A DNA stretch of 24,498 nucleotides from assembly GCA_902810755.1 (NCBI GenBank), contig CADDYT010000091.1:1-24498 (forward strand). Direction: 5' to 3'. Source of the stretch: Chloroflexota bacterium. GTDB taxonomy: Bacteria; Chloroflexota; Ktedonobacteria; Ktedonobacterales; Ktedonobacteraceae. This document shows, in pieces, positions 6,278-14,463 of the stretch (position 1 is its first letter; each line of letters opens with the position of its first letter). The notes under the pieces are model-generated. The model saw nothing but the letters and a program-made list of their open reading frames with translations. It was not told where the DNA came from and searched no databases. The translations under genes were made by a program, and so were the position numbers.

Positions 6278-8403
6278 ACTGGAATCTCTTCCCCACATTT
6301 GCCTTCTGGACAATGTTTGCCCTCTACGCACTCGGCGTGGCACTCGCGCTGCTCATGCGGCGAGAACGCGCCATCACTATCGCCGCCGCGCTCTGTGCAG
6401 CGGCGGCAGGGCTGGCGGCGCTGGTGGCCGGAGTGGGCGTGCTGGCTGGCGCGCCAGCTCCGGGCGGCGCCCTGGATACCAACTTGCCGTTCGGGGCGTT
6501 GAGCCTGCGCCTGGATATGCTCTCGGCCTTTTTCCTGGCAGTCATCGGCCTGGTCTCGCTGCCGGTCGCTGTCTATTCCATCGGCTACCTGAAACACAGC
6601 GCGGGAGTACGACGGCTGCGCGCCTTCGGCGTCCTCATCAACCTGCTGCTGCTCTCCCTCGTACTCATTGTGGCGGCGGCTGATGCCATCGTCTTTCTCA
6701 TGGCCTGGGAAGCGATGGCCTTCCTCAGCTACCTGATGGTCAATTTCGAGTATGAAGAGAGACAGGTCATTCGCGCCAGTTTTCTGATGCTGGCCGTCAG
6801 CGAACTGGGAACGGTTGGCATCTTCATTGCCTTCCTCCTGCTCTACCGTGTCGCGGGCGGCTCTGGCTACGACACGTTGCGGGCGGCGGCGGCCACGCTC
6901 TCGACGCCATTGCGCAGCGCCGTCTTCCTGCTCGCTTTTGTCGGCTTCGGGGCCAAGGCGGGTATCCTGCCACTGCAACTCTGGCTGCCGGAGGCGCATC
7001 CTGCCGCGCCCAGCCACATCTCCGCCCTGCTTTCGGCGGTCATCATCAAGCTTGGCATCTATGGGATGCTGCGCTTCCTGCTCGGCTTCCTGCTGGGAAC
7101 GGGCGCGCTTCCTGCCTGGTGGGGGCTGGTCATCTTGAGCGTGGGGGCGGTGACTGCCATCGTCGGCATCCTCTATTCGGTTGTGCAGGACGATCTCAAG
7201 CGTTTGCTGGCCTACTCAAGCATCGAAAACATCGGCATTATCCTGGCCGGTCTGGGCGCAGCCCTGACGTTCTACGCCTACCACCTGATCGCGCTGGCCG
7301 CCATTGCCGCCATTGCCATGCTCTATCACGTCCTCAACCATGCCGTGTACAAAGGGTTACTGTTCCTGGGGGCCGGATCGGTGAACCATGCCACAGGGAC
7401 GCGCAAACTCGCGCAACTCGGCGGCCTGATTCGCCTGATGCCCTGGACGGCCCTTTTCTTCATCGTTGCCGCGCTGGCCATTGCCGCCGTGCCGCCTTTC
7501 AACGGCTACATCAGTGAATGGATGCTGCTGGAATCCCTGCTCCAGAGCTTTGCCATCCCTGATACGCTGACGAAAGTGGTCATCGCGCTCTCCGGCGCGC
7601 TCATCGCCCTCACCGCCGGGATCGCCGTTACCTCGTTCGTGCGCGCCTGTGGCGTGACATTTCTCGCGCTCCCGCGCAGCAAAGAGGCGGCGGCGGCGCA
7701 CGAAGCGTCGCTCAGCATGCGCCTGGGCATGGGCTTCCTGGCCTTCTTCTGCCTCGCCCTCGGCGTGCTGCCCACCTTCGTCATTCCCGCGCTGGATCGC
7801 GTCACAACGGCGCTGCTGGGACAAAGCGTGCTGAATCAGGTGGTGCCGCCGCTCTTCACCAACCATCCGGGGGATTACCAGTTGCTGGTGACGCTTGGCG
7901 GCGCGCTCTTCAAAGGATGGCTGCCCGTCAACGGTCTGGTGGTGATTGCCGCTCCCGCGTTCTCCACCATTGATTCGCCAAGCTATCTCTTTCTGGCCGA
8001 ACTGCTGCTGCTCGGGCTTGTGATGCTGGCGCTTCGAGCGATACGCCCGCTGGGAGTCCGGCGCAGCGGTCGCGTGTGGGCCGGGGGCATTCCGCGTTTC
8101 GAGGCCTCGATGACCTATAGCGGCCTCGCCTATAGCAACCCGCTGCGCATCATCTTCAACAGCTTCTATCGCTCGCGGGTCGAAAGCAAGGCCATTGCCC
8201 CCGCCGCCCGCCACCGCGAGGGGCACATCACCTACGAGCAGGAGATTCCCCCCCCGTTCGAGCGGGGAGTCTATCGCCCCCTGCTCAGATTTGGAGAATG
8301 GGTGACGCGCCCGGTCCGCTTCATCCAGTCAGGCAATCTCAACCAGTACGTGTTTTACATCTTTCTCATCGTCCTCATCGTGCTGGTTTTACGAGCCATT
8401 TAA
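6274..8403 (+). CDS. Ehr antiporter-like subunit (HyfB/NuoL-type)
   Basis: 709-aa proton-conducting membrane transporter family subunit (HyfB/HycC/NuoL). It has about 15 or more membrane helices and the key charged residues: Glu in MAWEAMAFLSYLMVNFEYEE, and Lys in GFGAKAGILPLQLWLPEAH followed by PSHISALLSAVIIKLG. A further block, QDDLKRLLAYSSIENIG, holds the second conserved lysine. The start is taken as TTG 6274 because AGGAGG (6261-6266) lies 7 nt upstream and the first residues (NWNLFPTFAFWT) run straight into a membrane helix. Starting at the ATG at 6124 would overlap the NuoB-like gene by about 150 nt with non-membrane sequence. The C-terminus ends in a final hydrophobic helix. Confidence 0.92.
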   Translation: MNWNLFPTFAFWTMFALYALGVALALLMRRERAITIAAALCAAAAGLAALVAGVGVLAGAPAPGGALDTNLPFGALSLRLDMLSAFFLAVIGLVSLPVAVYSIGYLKHSAGVRRLRAFGVLINLLLLSLVLIVAAADAIVFLMAWEAMAFLSYLMVNFEYEERQVIRASFLMLAVSELGTVGIFIAFLLLYRVAGGSGYDTLRAAAATLSTPLRSAVFLLAFVGFGAKAGILPLQLWLPEAHPAAPSHISALLSAVIIKLGIYGMLRFLLGFLLGTGALPAWWGLVILSVGAVTAIVGILYSVVQDDLKRLLAYSSIENIGIILAGLGAALTFYAYHLIALAAIAAIAMLYHVLNHAVYKGLLFLGAGSVNHATGTRKLAQLGGLIRLMPWTALFFIVAALAIAAVPPFNGYISEWMLLESLLQSFAIPDTLTKVVIALSGALIALTAGIAVTSFVRACGVTFLALPRSKEAAAAHEASLSMRLGMGFLAFFCLALGVLPTFVIPALDRVTTALLGQSVLNQVVPPLFTNHPGDYQLLVTLGGALFKGWLPVNGLVVIAAPAFSTIDSPSYLFLAELLLLGLVMLALRAIRPLGVRRSGRVWAGGIPRFEASMTYSGLAYSNPLRIIFNSFYRSRVESKAIAPAARHREGHITYEQEIPPPFERGVYRPLLRFGEWVTRPVRFIQSGNLNQYVFYIFLIVLIVLVLRAI

Positions 8404-8430
8404 GCGGCTCAGATGGAGGGAGCAGCATTT

Positions 8431-10272
8431 ATGTTCCAGCGACTTCTTGTAGCAATCGATGGTTCTGAGAGTTCTCTACAGGCGGCAGAGGTTGCCATCG
8501 CGCTGGCAAGCCTCTTGCGGGCAAGATTGGACATCCTCTCAGTTGAGGAGACGCTTCCACGCTATGTCGCGACCCACGAAGAATCCTCGCGCGAACATCT
8601 GGCGGCCCTGGAATACTTCAATGGCTTGCAGGCTCCGTTGCGCAAGCGGGCAGAACAGCGGGGAGTGCAGACGCACTGCGCTGTGCTGAGCGGTCACGAA
8701 GGACAGGTGATCCTGGAATATATCAAAGGGCAGCACTGTGATCTGCTGGTGCTTGGTCATCAGGGGCATTCGGCAGTCTGGGGGGCCTTTCTGGGCAGCA
8801 CTGCCGATAAACTGGTGAATCACGCGCCATGCAGTGTACTGGTGAGCCGGGCGAAAGGGGGCAAATCGCTGTTCCGGCGCCCGCTCGTGGGCCTGGATGG
8901 CTCGCCACTGAGCTGGCAGGCATTTCGCGTTGGTCTGCACCTGGCAAAACTGGCTGGCGCAACGCTGGCCACCCTTTCCGTGATCGAAGGGCCAAAAGCT
9001 CCGCCAGAACAGCAGTCGATTGCCCGCACTCCTTCCGGCAAGCTTGACTGGGACTGGGCGATTTACTTCCAGCAGATGCAGGCGCTGGCGGCAGCTGAGG
9101 CCCATCTTGCCGATCTCCCTCTGGAACCATTCACGCGCGAAGGCTCCGCCAGTACGCTGCTCACCTCCCTGGCGCAGGAGCGAAATAGCGACCTGCTGAT
9201 TCTCGGCGCGACAGGCCACGAACACCCCTTGAGTTCGACCACCGGTGGCACCGCCCGCAAGGTCGCCAATGCCGCGCCATGCGCCGTTTTGCTTGTGCGC
9301 CCGCTCGCCTTCCAGAGCCGTGTGCGCGACGTGATGGCAGATACAGTCGCCGCCATCCATCCACAAACGCCGCTCTCTGAGATCATCGGCCAGGTGATTG
9401 AGCAGGGAAACAAACTACTGGTTGTGGTAAACGAGGAGAAACAGGTTACAGGTGTGATTACGCTTGGTCATCTCTTAACGCAGGGCGAGCTATTTCGCCG
9501 ACTCGATGTGCAGCGGGCAACAGATGCTCACCAGCTGAGCGAGCAACTGAGCCAGCTTTTGAGCGTTGAGAAAACGGCTGAAGAGGTGATGATCCGGCAT
9601 CCACTGGTCTGCAAAGATGAAAACACGATAGGAGAAGCGGCCCAGTTGATGGCTGTGCGTGGCGTAACCCGCCTTCCTGTCATCGACGCGAAAGGGAAAC
9701 TGGTTGGTCTACTCGATCAGGCTGCTGTCCTGCGCTATTACGCGAATCTGCCTGAAACTCCCAGGACGTTCGCCGCCGATCAGACAGTGCAGGCTACTGA
9801 CTCTGCGCGGCAGGTAGGCGACACCGTGATATCGCAGGTTCCGGTGATAGCTCAGGGTACGCCCTTCATCGAGGTTCTGCGCCAGGTACAGAGTACGCCC
9901 CTGCGCCGGGTGATTGTGGTCAATGCAGACGAACAGGCGATCGGGGTGATCGGCGACCGTGACCTGCTGGTATCGCAGGGATTAGCAGCGCCGCGCAATC
10001 CCCTCTTTGCCCTTGCCGGTCGCCTGTTTCTGAATTTCCCGGAAGACCTCTTCAGACGACGCTTCACACAGGGACCGCCAGGGGCGCAGCAGATCATGCG
10101 CCCACGCCTCTTCAGCGTGACGCCAGCTACCCCCATCGCGGAGGCGCTGCGCTTGATGCTGGCGCACCAGATCAAGCGCCTGGTCGTGGTCGATGAAGCC
10201 GGAAAGCCGCTGGGGCTGGTAGATCGCCAGCAACTACTCCACTCCCTGGTTGAAGGCAGCATACACCAATGA
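8431..10272 (+). CDS. Usp-Usp-CBS tandem fusion stress/sensor protein
   Basis: 613-aa soluble protein. Residues about 1-140 and 145-290 are two universal stress protein domains; both keep the ATP-binding pattern G-x2-G-x9-G (VLGHQGHS...GSTADK and LILGATGHE...TTGGTARK). Residues about 294-605 hold four CBS motifs (RDVMADTVAAIHPQTPL, AEEVMIRHPLV, QVPVIAQGTPF, QQIMRPRLFSVTPATP), i.e. two Bateman modules that usually bind adenine nucleotides. It is probably an ATP/AMP-sensing regulator; its target is unknown. GGAGGG (8415-8420) serves the ATG at 8431, making the in-frame ATG at 8413 unlikely. It lies 27 nt after the last Ehr gene, in the same operon. Confidence 0.9.
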   Translation: MFQRLLVAIDGSESSLQAAEVAIALASLLRARLDILSVEETLPRYVATHEESSREHLAALEYFNGLQAPLRKRAEQRGVQTHCAVLSGHEGQVILEYIKGQHCDLLVLGHQGHSAVWGAFLGSTADKLVNHAPCSVLVSRAKGGKSLFRRPLVGLDGSPLSWQAFRVGLHLAKLAGATLATLSVIEGPKAPPEQQSIARTPSGKLDWDWAIYFQQMQALAAAEAHLADLPLEPFTREGSASTLLTSLAQERNSDLLILGATGHEHPLSSTTGGTARKVANAAPCAVLLVRPLAFQSRVRDVMADTVAAIHPQTPLSEIIGQVIEQGNKLLVVVNEEKQVTGVITLGHLLTQGELFRRLDVQRATDAHQLSEQLSQLLSVEKTAEEVMIRHPLVCKDENTIGEAAQLMAVRGVTRLPVIDAKGKLVGLLDQAAVLRYYANLPETPRTFAADQTVQATDSARQVGDTVISQVPVIAQGTPFIEVLRQVQSTPLRRVIVVNADEQAIGVIGDRDLLVSQGLAAPRNPLFALAGRLFLNFPEDLFRRRFTQGPPGAQQIMRPRLFSVTPATPIAEALRLMLAHQIKRLVVVDEAGKPLGLVDRQQLLHSLVEGSIHQ

Positions 10273-10309
10273 TAGGGAGAGGTCTACCGGGAACGGAGGA
10301 GCAAAAGAC

Positions 10310-10714
10310 ATGAACTGTTACGTATGCCGAGTCGAAACGGGCAATTGCTCTCACCCCGCGCTGGCTATCTGCCAACGCTGTGGGGCTGGCGTTTGCGATG
10401 CGCATGTGGTAGAAGTAAAAGTGATCGCAGCTACTGGCCTGGCGGGGAGCGCGAGATACCTGCTGATCTGTTCCCGTTGCTATGCCGCGCTTTCTCAAGA
10501 ACGATCGCCGCGCACTAAAAAGCCAGCACAGGAAAAGAGTACGCCTGCTCAGCCTGCGGGCAAGCACTGGTGGAACAGGCTTCGGCGAAATCGTTCAAAA
10601 GAAGAGAGAGGGCAGATGGAACCGGCAGAGGCGGTCAAAGAAGTGGAGCGGTTCCTCCAGCAGCAGCGCAGACAGGGCGTGGATCATTTCAAAGAAACGG
10701 ACGGAGAGAGATAG
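10310..10714 (+). CDS. DUF2180-like small zinc-binding protein
   Basis: 134-aa protein. The N-terminus carries MNCYVC...AICQRCGAGVCDAHVV, i.e. C-x2-C followed by C-x2-C-G-x-G-x-C-x2-H, and a later LICSRC. This resembles DUF2180 and other small zinc-ribbon or B-box-like proteins. The C-terminal half is basic, low complexity and probably disordered, then helical (EAVKEVERFLQQQRRQG). ATG 10310 is chosen because of GGAGGAG about 8 nt upstream; the longer frame from 10250 overlaps the Usp-CBS gene. The role is unknown. Its position between Usp-CBS and WD40 genes suggests a regulatory or protein-interaction function. Confidence 0.75.
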   Translation: MNCYVCRVETGNCSHPALAICQRCGAGVCDAHVVEVKVIAATGLAGSARYLLICSRCYAALSQERSPRTKKPAQEKSTPAQPAGKHWWNRLRRNRSKEERGQMEPAEAVKEVERFLQQQRRQGVDHFKETDGER

Positions 10715-10732
10715 AGAAGGAGAGAAACGTAG

Positions 10733-11647
10733 ATGCCAGCGCCTGGAACACTCCTCTCCCTCTATACAGGGCATCGAGAGCGCATAGCGTCTCTGTCCTG
10801 GTCACCCGATAGCACAGAGATCGCCTCAGCCTCCTGGGATAAGACGGTGCAGATCTGGGAAGCCAGCAGTGGAAGACTACTGCTAACCTATGAGCAACAT
10901 CGTGGTCGGGTGAACAGCGTGGCATGGTCGCCCGATGGGACACGCATTGCTTCCGCATCGAGGGATGGCACGGCGCACGTCTGGGATGCGCGAACCGGTG
11001 AGACCATCATCACCTATCGCAATCACCGTAGCTCTGTCCTGTCGGTCGCCTGGTCGCCGGATGGTCAATACCTCGTCACCGGTTCCTGGGACAGAACGGT
11101 GCAGGTCTGGGATGCTGTTACCGGGGCAACAAAGGGCATCTCTGGCGGCCATACTGAAAAAATTACTTCAGTGGCGTGGTCGCCAGGCGGCGAGCTGATT
11201 GCTTCGGGCAGCGACGACTGCACGATACGGATCATCCATGCGCTCAGCGGACAACTGCTCTTGACCTGTCAGGACCATCTCGGCCCCGTCACCACTGTCG
11301 TCTGGTCACCTGACGGTAGATGGATCGCTTCGGCCAGCTATGATCGCACGGCCAGGGTCCGCGATACCGCTAGCGGCAGGTGCCTCCTGACCTATAGCGG
11401 ACACGAGTGGAGCGTCAACGCCCTGGCCTGGTCGCCCACGAGTCGGTATGTGGCCTCCGGCGGCGACGATATGCAGGTTCACATCTGGGATGTTCAGACA
11501 GGGCAAACGCTCCTGATCTACCGGGGCCACGCCACCAGCCTCTGGAATTTTGTGGAATCGCTGGCCTGGTCGCCTGACGGCACCCGCATCGCCTCCGGCA
11601 ACGATGACTGGCAGGCGCATGTCTGGACTGCTCCGCTCCTCCCTTGA
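10733..11647 (+). CDS. Seven-bladed WD40 repeat protein
   Basis: 304-aa protein made almost wholly of seven WD40 repeats of about 42 residues, each with a variant of SVAWSPDGTRIASAS-D-T-VWDA and most with an intervening GH or H. This is the size of one complete beta-propeller with no signal peptide or enzymatic domain. It is likely a cytoplasmic scaffold. Blade four ends in RIIHA instead of the usual VWDA and blade five in RVRDT. GAAGGAGAG precedes the ATG. It is 18 nt after the DUF2180-like gene and is the last gene of the riboswitch 1 operon. The promoter for the next unit overlaps its stop codon and no separate terminator is seen. Confidence 0.92.
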   Translation: MPAPGTLLSLYTGHRERIASLSWSPDSTEIASASWDKTVQIWEASSGRLLLTYEQHRGRVNSVAWSPDGTRIASASRDGTAHVWDARTGETIITYRNHRSSVLSVAWSPDGQYLVTGSWDRTVQVWDAVTGATKGISGGHTEKITSVAWSPGGELIASGSDDCTIRIIHALSGQLLLTCQDHLGPVTTVVWSPDGRWIASASYDRTARVRDTASGRCLLTYSGHEWSVNALAWSPTSRYVASGGDDMQVHIWDVQTGQTLLIYRGHATSLWNFVESLAWSPDGTRIASGNDDWQAHVWTAPLLP

Positions 11648-11672
11648 CGAGCCTGTTGTAACATGTTATCCT
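11644..11672 (+). promoter_or_regulatory. Promoter of riboswitch 2 unit
   Basis: TTGACG (11644-11649), 17-nt spacer, TATCCT (11667-11672). The -35 box includes the TGA stop of the WD40 gene (11645-11647). The -10 box is weaker than in the other copies. Confidence 0.65.
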
Positions 11673-11696
11673 GTGAAAAAGGAATAATCTCTTAGC

Positions 11697-11780
11697 GGTG
11701 ATGAAGCTCACCTGATCTGCCAGCTGTGGCTGATAGCTTCTACTCGGGCAAAAGGATAAGGCCGGGTAGAAGCTTTTTCT
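11697..11780 (+). promoter_or_regulatory. Fluoride riboswitch (crcB motif), copy 2
   Basis: P1 is GGUG (11697-11700) with CACC (11709-11712), loop AUGAAGCU. P2 is GCCA (11719-11722) with UGGC (11727-11730). The conserved U-G-A-U-A strand is 11731-11735. The pseudoknot pairs GAAGCU (11703-11708) with AGCUUC (11735-11740), which is also the start of the terminator. It precedes one Cys-rich gene. Confidence 0.95.
11735..11780 (+). terminator. Riboswitch-controlled terminator, copy 2
   Basis: AGCUUCUAC (11735-11743) pairs with GUAGAAGCU (11766-11774), the stem being extended internally by GGC/GCC. It is followed by a U-run at 11774-11778. Confidence 0.93.
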
Positions 11781-11819
11781 TTCCAGAAAGGAATAGAGAG
11801 ACGAAAGCAGGTGAGGATT

Positions 11820-12431
11820 ATGAATACCAACAGCACTTCGGAACAGAATGGAGTTCCCGTCTCTATCGAGGGAGTGACCGTACCGGCCTGCGAATTGCGC
11901 ATCGAGCGTCACCCGGTTGGTACAGAAGGCGCGAAGGAGGTGGAGTTTGTCTGCGGGGCAAGCGGCGGGCCGGAGCAGGGCTATGTGCTGGGGAGAGCCG
12001 GAGAAGACCTCTCTTCGATGCAGGCCATCTGCAACGCCTGCCCCATTCCCCACGCTCTGGCCTCCCCACACGCCTGCTTGAACCTGGTACCTGTCCGTCG
12101 GCTCCCCGGCGGCAGGCGGAGTCTGCCGGTCATTCCATCTCCCTCGCGCGTTTCCGGCGCGACAGTGGAAGCCTACTTTGCCTGTCGCTGGTTCTATACC
12201 CTGTACGGACAGGAACAACCTCGCGATCTGACCATCTGTCGCTCCTGCCCTCACTGGTTTCCCCGGCCACCGCGCGAACTCATTCCAGGCTACTGGCCCG
12301 AAACGCAGAAAATGCTGCGCGTGGTCAATGGCGAAGAATCCACCGCGCGACCTACAGGTCTTGGCCCGGCTTCCCCTCGTCAACGCACAAAACACTGGTG
12401 GCAATCCTTGAGCCAGAAATTTCATCTGTAG
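11820..12431 (+). CDS. Cys-rich orphan protein under riboswitch 2
   Basis: 203-aa protein that I do not recognise. The N-terminal part (about 1-60) looks like a small beta-rich domain. It then carries several cysteines in short motifs: ICNACPIPHAL, PHACLNL, FACRWFYTL and TICRSCPHWFPRP. Two C-x2-C pairs (CNAC, CRSC) plus two further Cys could bind a metal ion or an iron-sulfur cluster. The C-terminus (RTKHWWQSLSQKFHL) echoes the GKHWWNRL end motif of the DUF2180-like protein encoded at 10310. No signal peptide or membrane segment is seen. ATG 11820 follows AGGTGAGG with short spacing; GTG 11811 in the same frame is an alternative. It is alone in its transcription unit. Confidence 0.75.
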   Translation: MNTNSTSEQNGVPVSIEGVTVPACELRIERHPVGTEGAKEVEFVCGASGGPEQGYVLGRAGEDLSSMQAICNACPIPHALASPHACLNLVPVRRLPGGRRSLPVIPSPSRVSGATVEAYFACRWFYTLYGQEQPRDLTICRSCPHWFPRPPRELIPGYWPETQKMLRVVNGEESTARPTGLGPASPRQRTKHWWQSLSQKFHL

Positions 12432-12446
12432 AGGGCAAGAAGCCGG

Positions 12447-12476
12447 TTGCAGCTTCAGTTCCGTCTGTGGTATACT
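12447..12476 (+). promoter_or_regulatory. Promoter of riboswitch 3 operon
   Basis: TTGCAG (12447-12452), 18-nt spacer, TATACT (12471-12476), followed by the palindrome TTACGTAA (12477-12484) near the expected start site. It lies just downstream of the preceding stop codon at 12431. Confidence 0.75.
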
Positions 12477-12493
12477 TTACGTAAGAGAATGAT

Positions 12494-12578
12494 GGGTGAT
12501 GAAGCTCACCCGAAAGATACCCGCGAAGGGTTGATAGCTTCTACCTCGCGCACGAACGCGGCGGTAGAAGCTTTTTTT
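12494..12578 (+). promoter_or_regulatory. Fluoride riboswitch (crcB motif), copy 3
   Basis: P1 is GGGUG (12494-12498) with CACCC (12507-12511), loop AUGAAGCU. P2 is ACCC (12519-12522) with GGGU (12528-12531) and loop GCGAA. The conserved U-G-A-U-A strand is 12532-12536. The pseudoknot pairs GAAGCU (12501-12506) with AGCUUC (12536-12541), shared with the terminator. It leads the GTPase-MutS-MutS operon. Confidence 0.96.
12536..12578 (+). terminator. Riboswitch-controlled terminator, copy 3
   Basis: AGCUUCUACC (12536-12545) pairs with GGUAGAAGCU (12563-12572), with GCG-rich pairing inside, followed by seven U (12572-12578). Confidence 0.95.
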
Positions 12579-12602
12579 GTCTCTTAGCCCATACTGGAGG
12601 GG

Positions 12603-14444
12603 GTGAAGCGCGTGGAGCGCGCATTAGCAGGCACTGACAACGATGAGGTATCCTCACTACGAGGCTACACACTCGCGAAGCAAGAGGTGGCTGCCTCGGT
12701 TCGCGCCGCAAAGCAGCTTTTCCAGACCCTCGGCGCAGCAGAAGCAGCCGGGCGTTGCCAGGAACTGCTGGTTCAGCTTGCCGAAGATCGCTTCAATCTG
12801 GCGGTCGTCGGACAATTCAAACGCGGCAAAAGCACACTCATGAACGCGGTGATCGGGCGTGACCTGCTGCCTACCGGACTCCTGCCCCTGACCTCGGCGA
12901 TCACCACGCTCTGCTACGGCCCCAGAGAACGTCTCCTGTTGCGCCGCAAGGGTTGGGAATGGGAGCAGGAAGCCCCACTGGCGCAACTGCCAGACTTCAT
13001 TACCGAACGCGGCAATCCCGGCAACGAGAAGGGGCTGGTGGAAGCGCGGGTGGAATTGCCCGTCCCGTTCCTGCGGCGCGGCCTGCACTTTATTGACACG
13101 CCCGGCATCGGCTCGGCCCGCCACGAGAATACCGCGACCACCTATGGCTTTCTGCCGCAGATGGCAGCCGTGATCTTCGTGACGAGCGTTGAGGCGCCCT
13201 TGAGCGAGGCCGAAGAACGCTTCCTCCTCGACCTTCGCGGCCAGGTGCGCCAGTTGTTTGTCGTCGTGAACAAACTGGACATGCTCGGCGATGCGGAACG
13301 CGAGGAAGTCCTCAGCTATATTCATGCCCAGGTGAAGCGGCTTCCGGGCAGAGAAAATATCCGCATCTACCCGCTCTCCGCCCGCGTCGGCCTTGCCGCG
13401 AAGCTGAACCACGACCAGGCAGGCATCTATCGCAGCGGGCTACTCCCATTCGAGCAGGCGCTTACCGCCTTTCTCGCGGAGGCGCAGGGCCGCACTTTCC
13501 TTGTCTCCATTCTGGATCGCGCCCTGCGTCTCTTTACCGGAATAGACCTGTCCCCGGTTGATGCCGAGCATGAGCCAGGGAAGAACGCGCTCGCATTGCA
13601 GCAAAATATGGAAGCCTTGCGAGCATCGCTGCTGGCCGCCGGGCCTCTCTCTGCCACGCCACGTCTGGCAGAGCCGAGAGCCGACAGCCGACAGATCATC
13701 GATCAGACAATTGCGGCAAGCCAGTCTCCGGGTAGAGTCGGTCGTGGGCAGGCAGGCGCGCCGGTTCGCACCTGCCCGATCTGCGCGGGGCTGGAGGAGG
13801 CGCTCTTCGCGTTCTTCGCGCAGTGGCAATACACGCTCGCTACCAACCCTACAGCACAACAGGCATTCGCAGCCGAGCGCGGCCTCTGCCCCGTCCATAC
13901 CTGGCAATATCAGGAGATGGCCTCGCCACAGGGCATCAGCGATGGCTACGCGCCGCTGATCGAGACGCTGGCAGGCGAGCTATCCCGCCTGGTCGAACGC
14001 CCGACCGAACACGCAGCCGCGCATCTCGCGACCCTGCTATCAAGCACCACGACATGCGCCGCGTGCCGACTCGTACAAGAGACAACGCGCGAGCAGGCCA
14101 GGCAACTGCTTGCACACCTGCTTACGGCTGAGGGCCGCGCTGCCTACACATCCTCTACGGCGCTTTGCCTGCCTCACCTGCAGGCAACTCTTGCCTGCCT
14201 GAAAGACAGTGGGAAGGGAAGCAGCGAGCATACTGCACTCGTTGAATTCTTGCTGCGCGAGCAGGTGCGGCGCCTCGAAGACCTCGCCGAGGACCTGCGC
14301 AGCTACGCCCTCAAACGCGACGCCCTGCGCCGTGGACTGTTGAATCAGGAAGAGGCAAATGCGTGGCGGCGCGCGCTGGTGCAGGTGGTGGGTGAGCGGG
14401 CCGCACGCGGCGGGACAACAGTGGGCGATCAGGCAACCGTCTAG
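12603..14444 (+). CDS. Dynamin-like GTPase with tandem C-x2-C/C-x2-H modules
   Basis: 613-aa protein. Residues about 60-270 form a dynamin-superfamily GTPase: G1 GQFKRGKST (70-78), G2 region TSAIT, G3 DTPG (165-168), G4 NKLD (223-226), G5 LSA (258-260). A linker (about 320-390) leads to two similar modules: C391-x2-C394 ... C429-x2-H432 and C485-x2-C488 ... C522-x2-H525. Each is probably a metal site, and the second is followed by a C-terminal helical region. Dynamin-like proteins act on membranes, but no membrane segment is seen here. GTG 12603 is very close to GGAGG (12596-12600), so GTG 12612 could be the real start. First gene after riboswitch 3, 19 nt before the first MutS-like gene. Confidence 0.88.
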   Translation: MKRVERALAGTDNDEVSSLRGYTLAKQEVAASVRAAKQLFQTLGAAEAAGRCQELLVQLAEDRFNLAVVGQFKRGKSTLMNAVIGRDLLPTGLLPLTSAITTLCYGPRERLLLRRKGWEWEQEAPLAQLPDFITERGNPGNEKGLVEARVELPVPFLRRGLHFIDTPGIGSARHENTATTYGFLPQMAAVIFVTSVEAPLSEAEERFLLDLRGQVRQLFVVVNKLDMLGDAEREEVLSYIHAQVKRLPGRENIRIYPLSARVGLAAKLNHDQAGIYRSGLLPFEQALTAFLAEAQGRTFLVSILDRALRLFTGIDLSPVDAEHEPGKNALALQQNMEALRASLLAAGPLSATPRLAEPRADSRQIIDQTIAASQSPGRVGRGQAGAPVRTCPICAGLEEALFAFFAQWQYTLATNPTAQQAFAAERGLCPVHTWQYQEMASPQGISDGYAPLIETLAGELSRLVERPTEHAAAHLATLLSSTTTCAACRLVQETTREQARQLLAHLLTAEGRAAYTSSTALCLPHLQATLACLKDSGKGSSEHTALVEFLLREQVRRLEDLAEDLRSYALKRDALRRGLLNQEEANAWRRALVQVVGERAARGGTTVGDQATV

Positions 14445-14463
14445 CGGCAAGAAGGAGTTTTCC

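Noticed and set aside
11726..12484. 252-aa plus-strand frame overlapping riboswitch 2 and the Cys-rich gene
   Set aside because: It begins inside the terminator hairpin and has low-complexity Arg/Ser/Pro composition; the 11820 frame has Cys motifs and a better start region.
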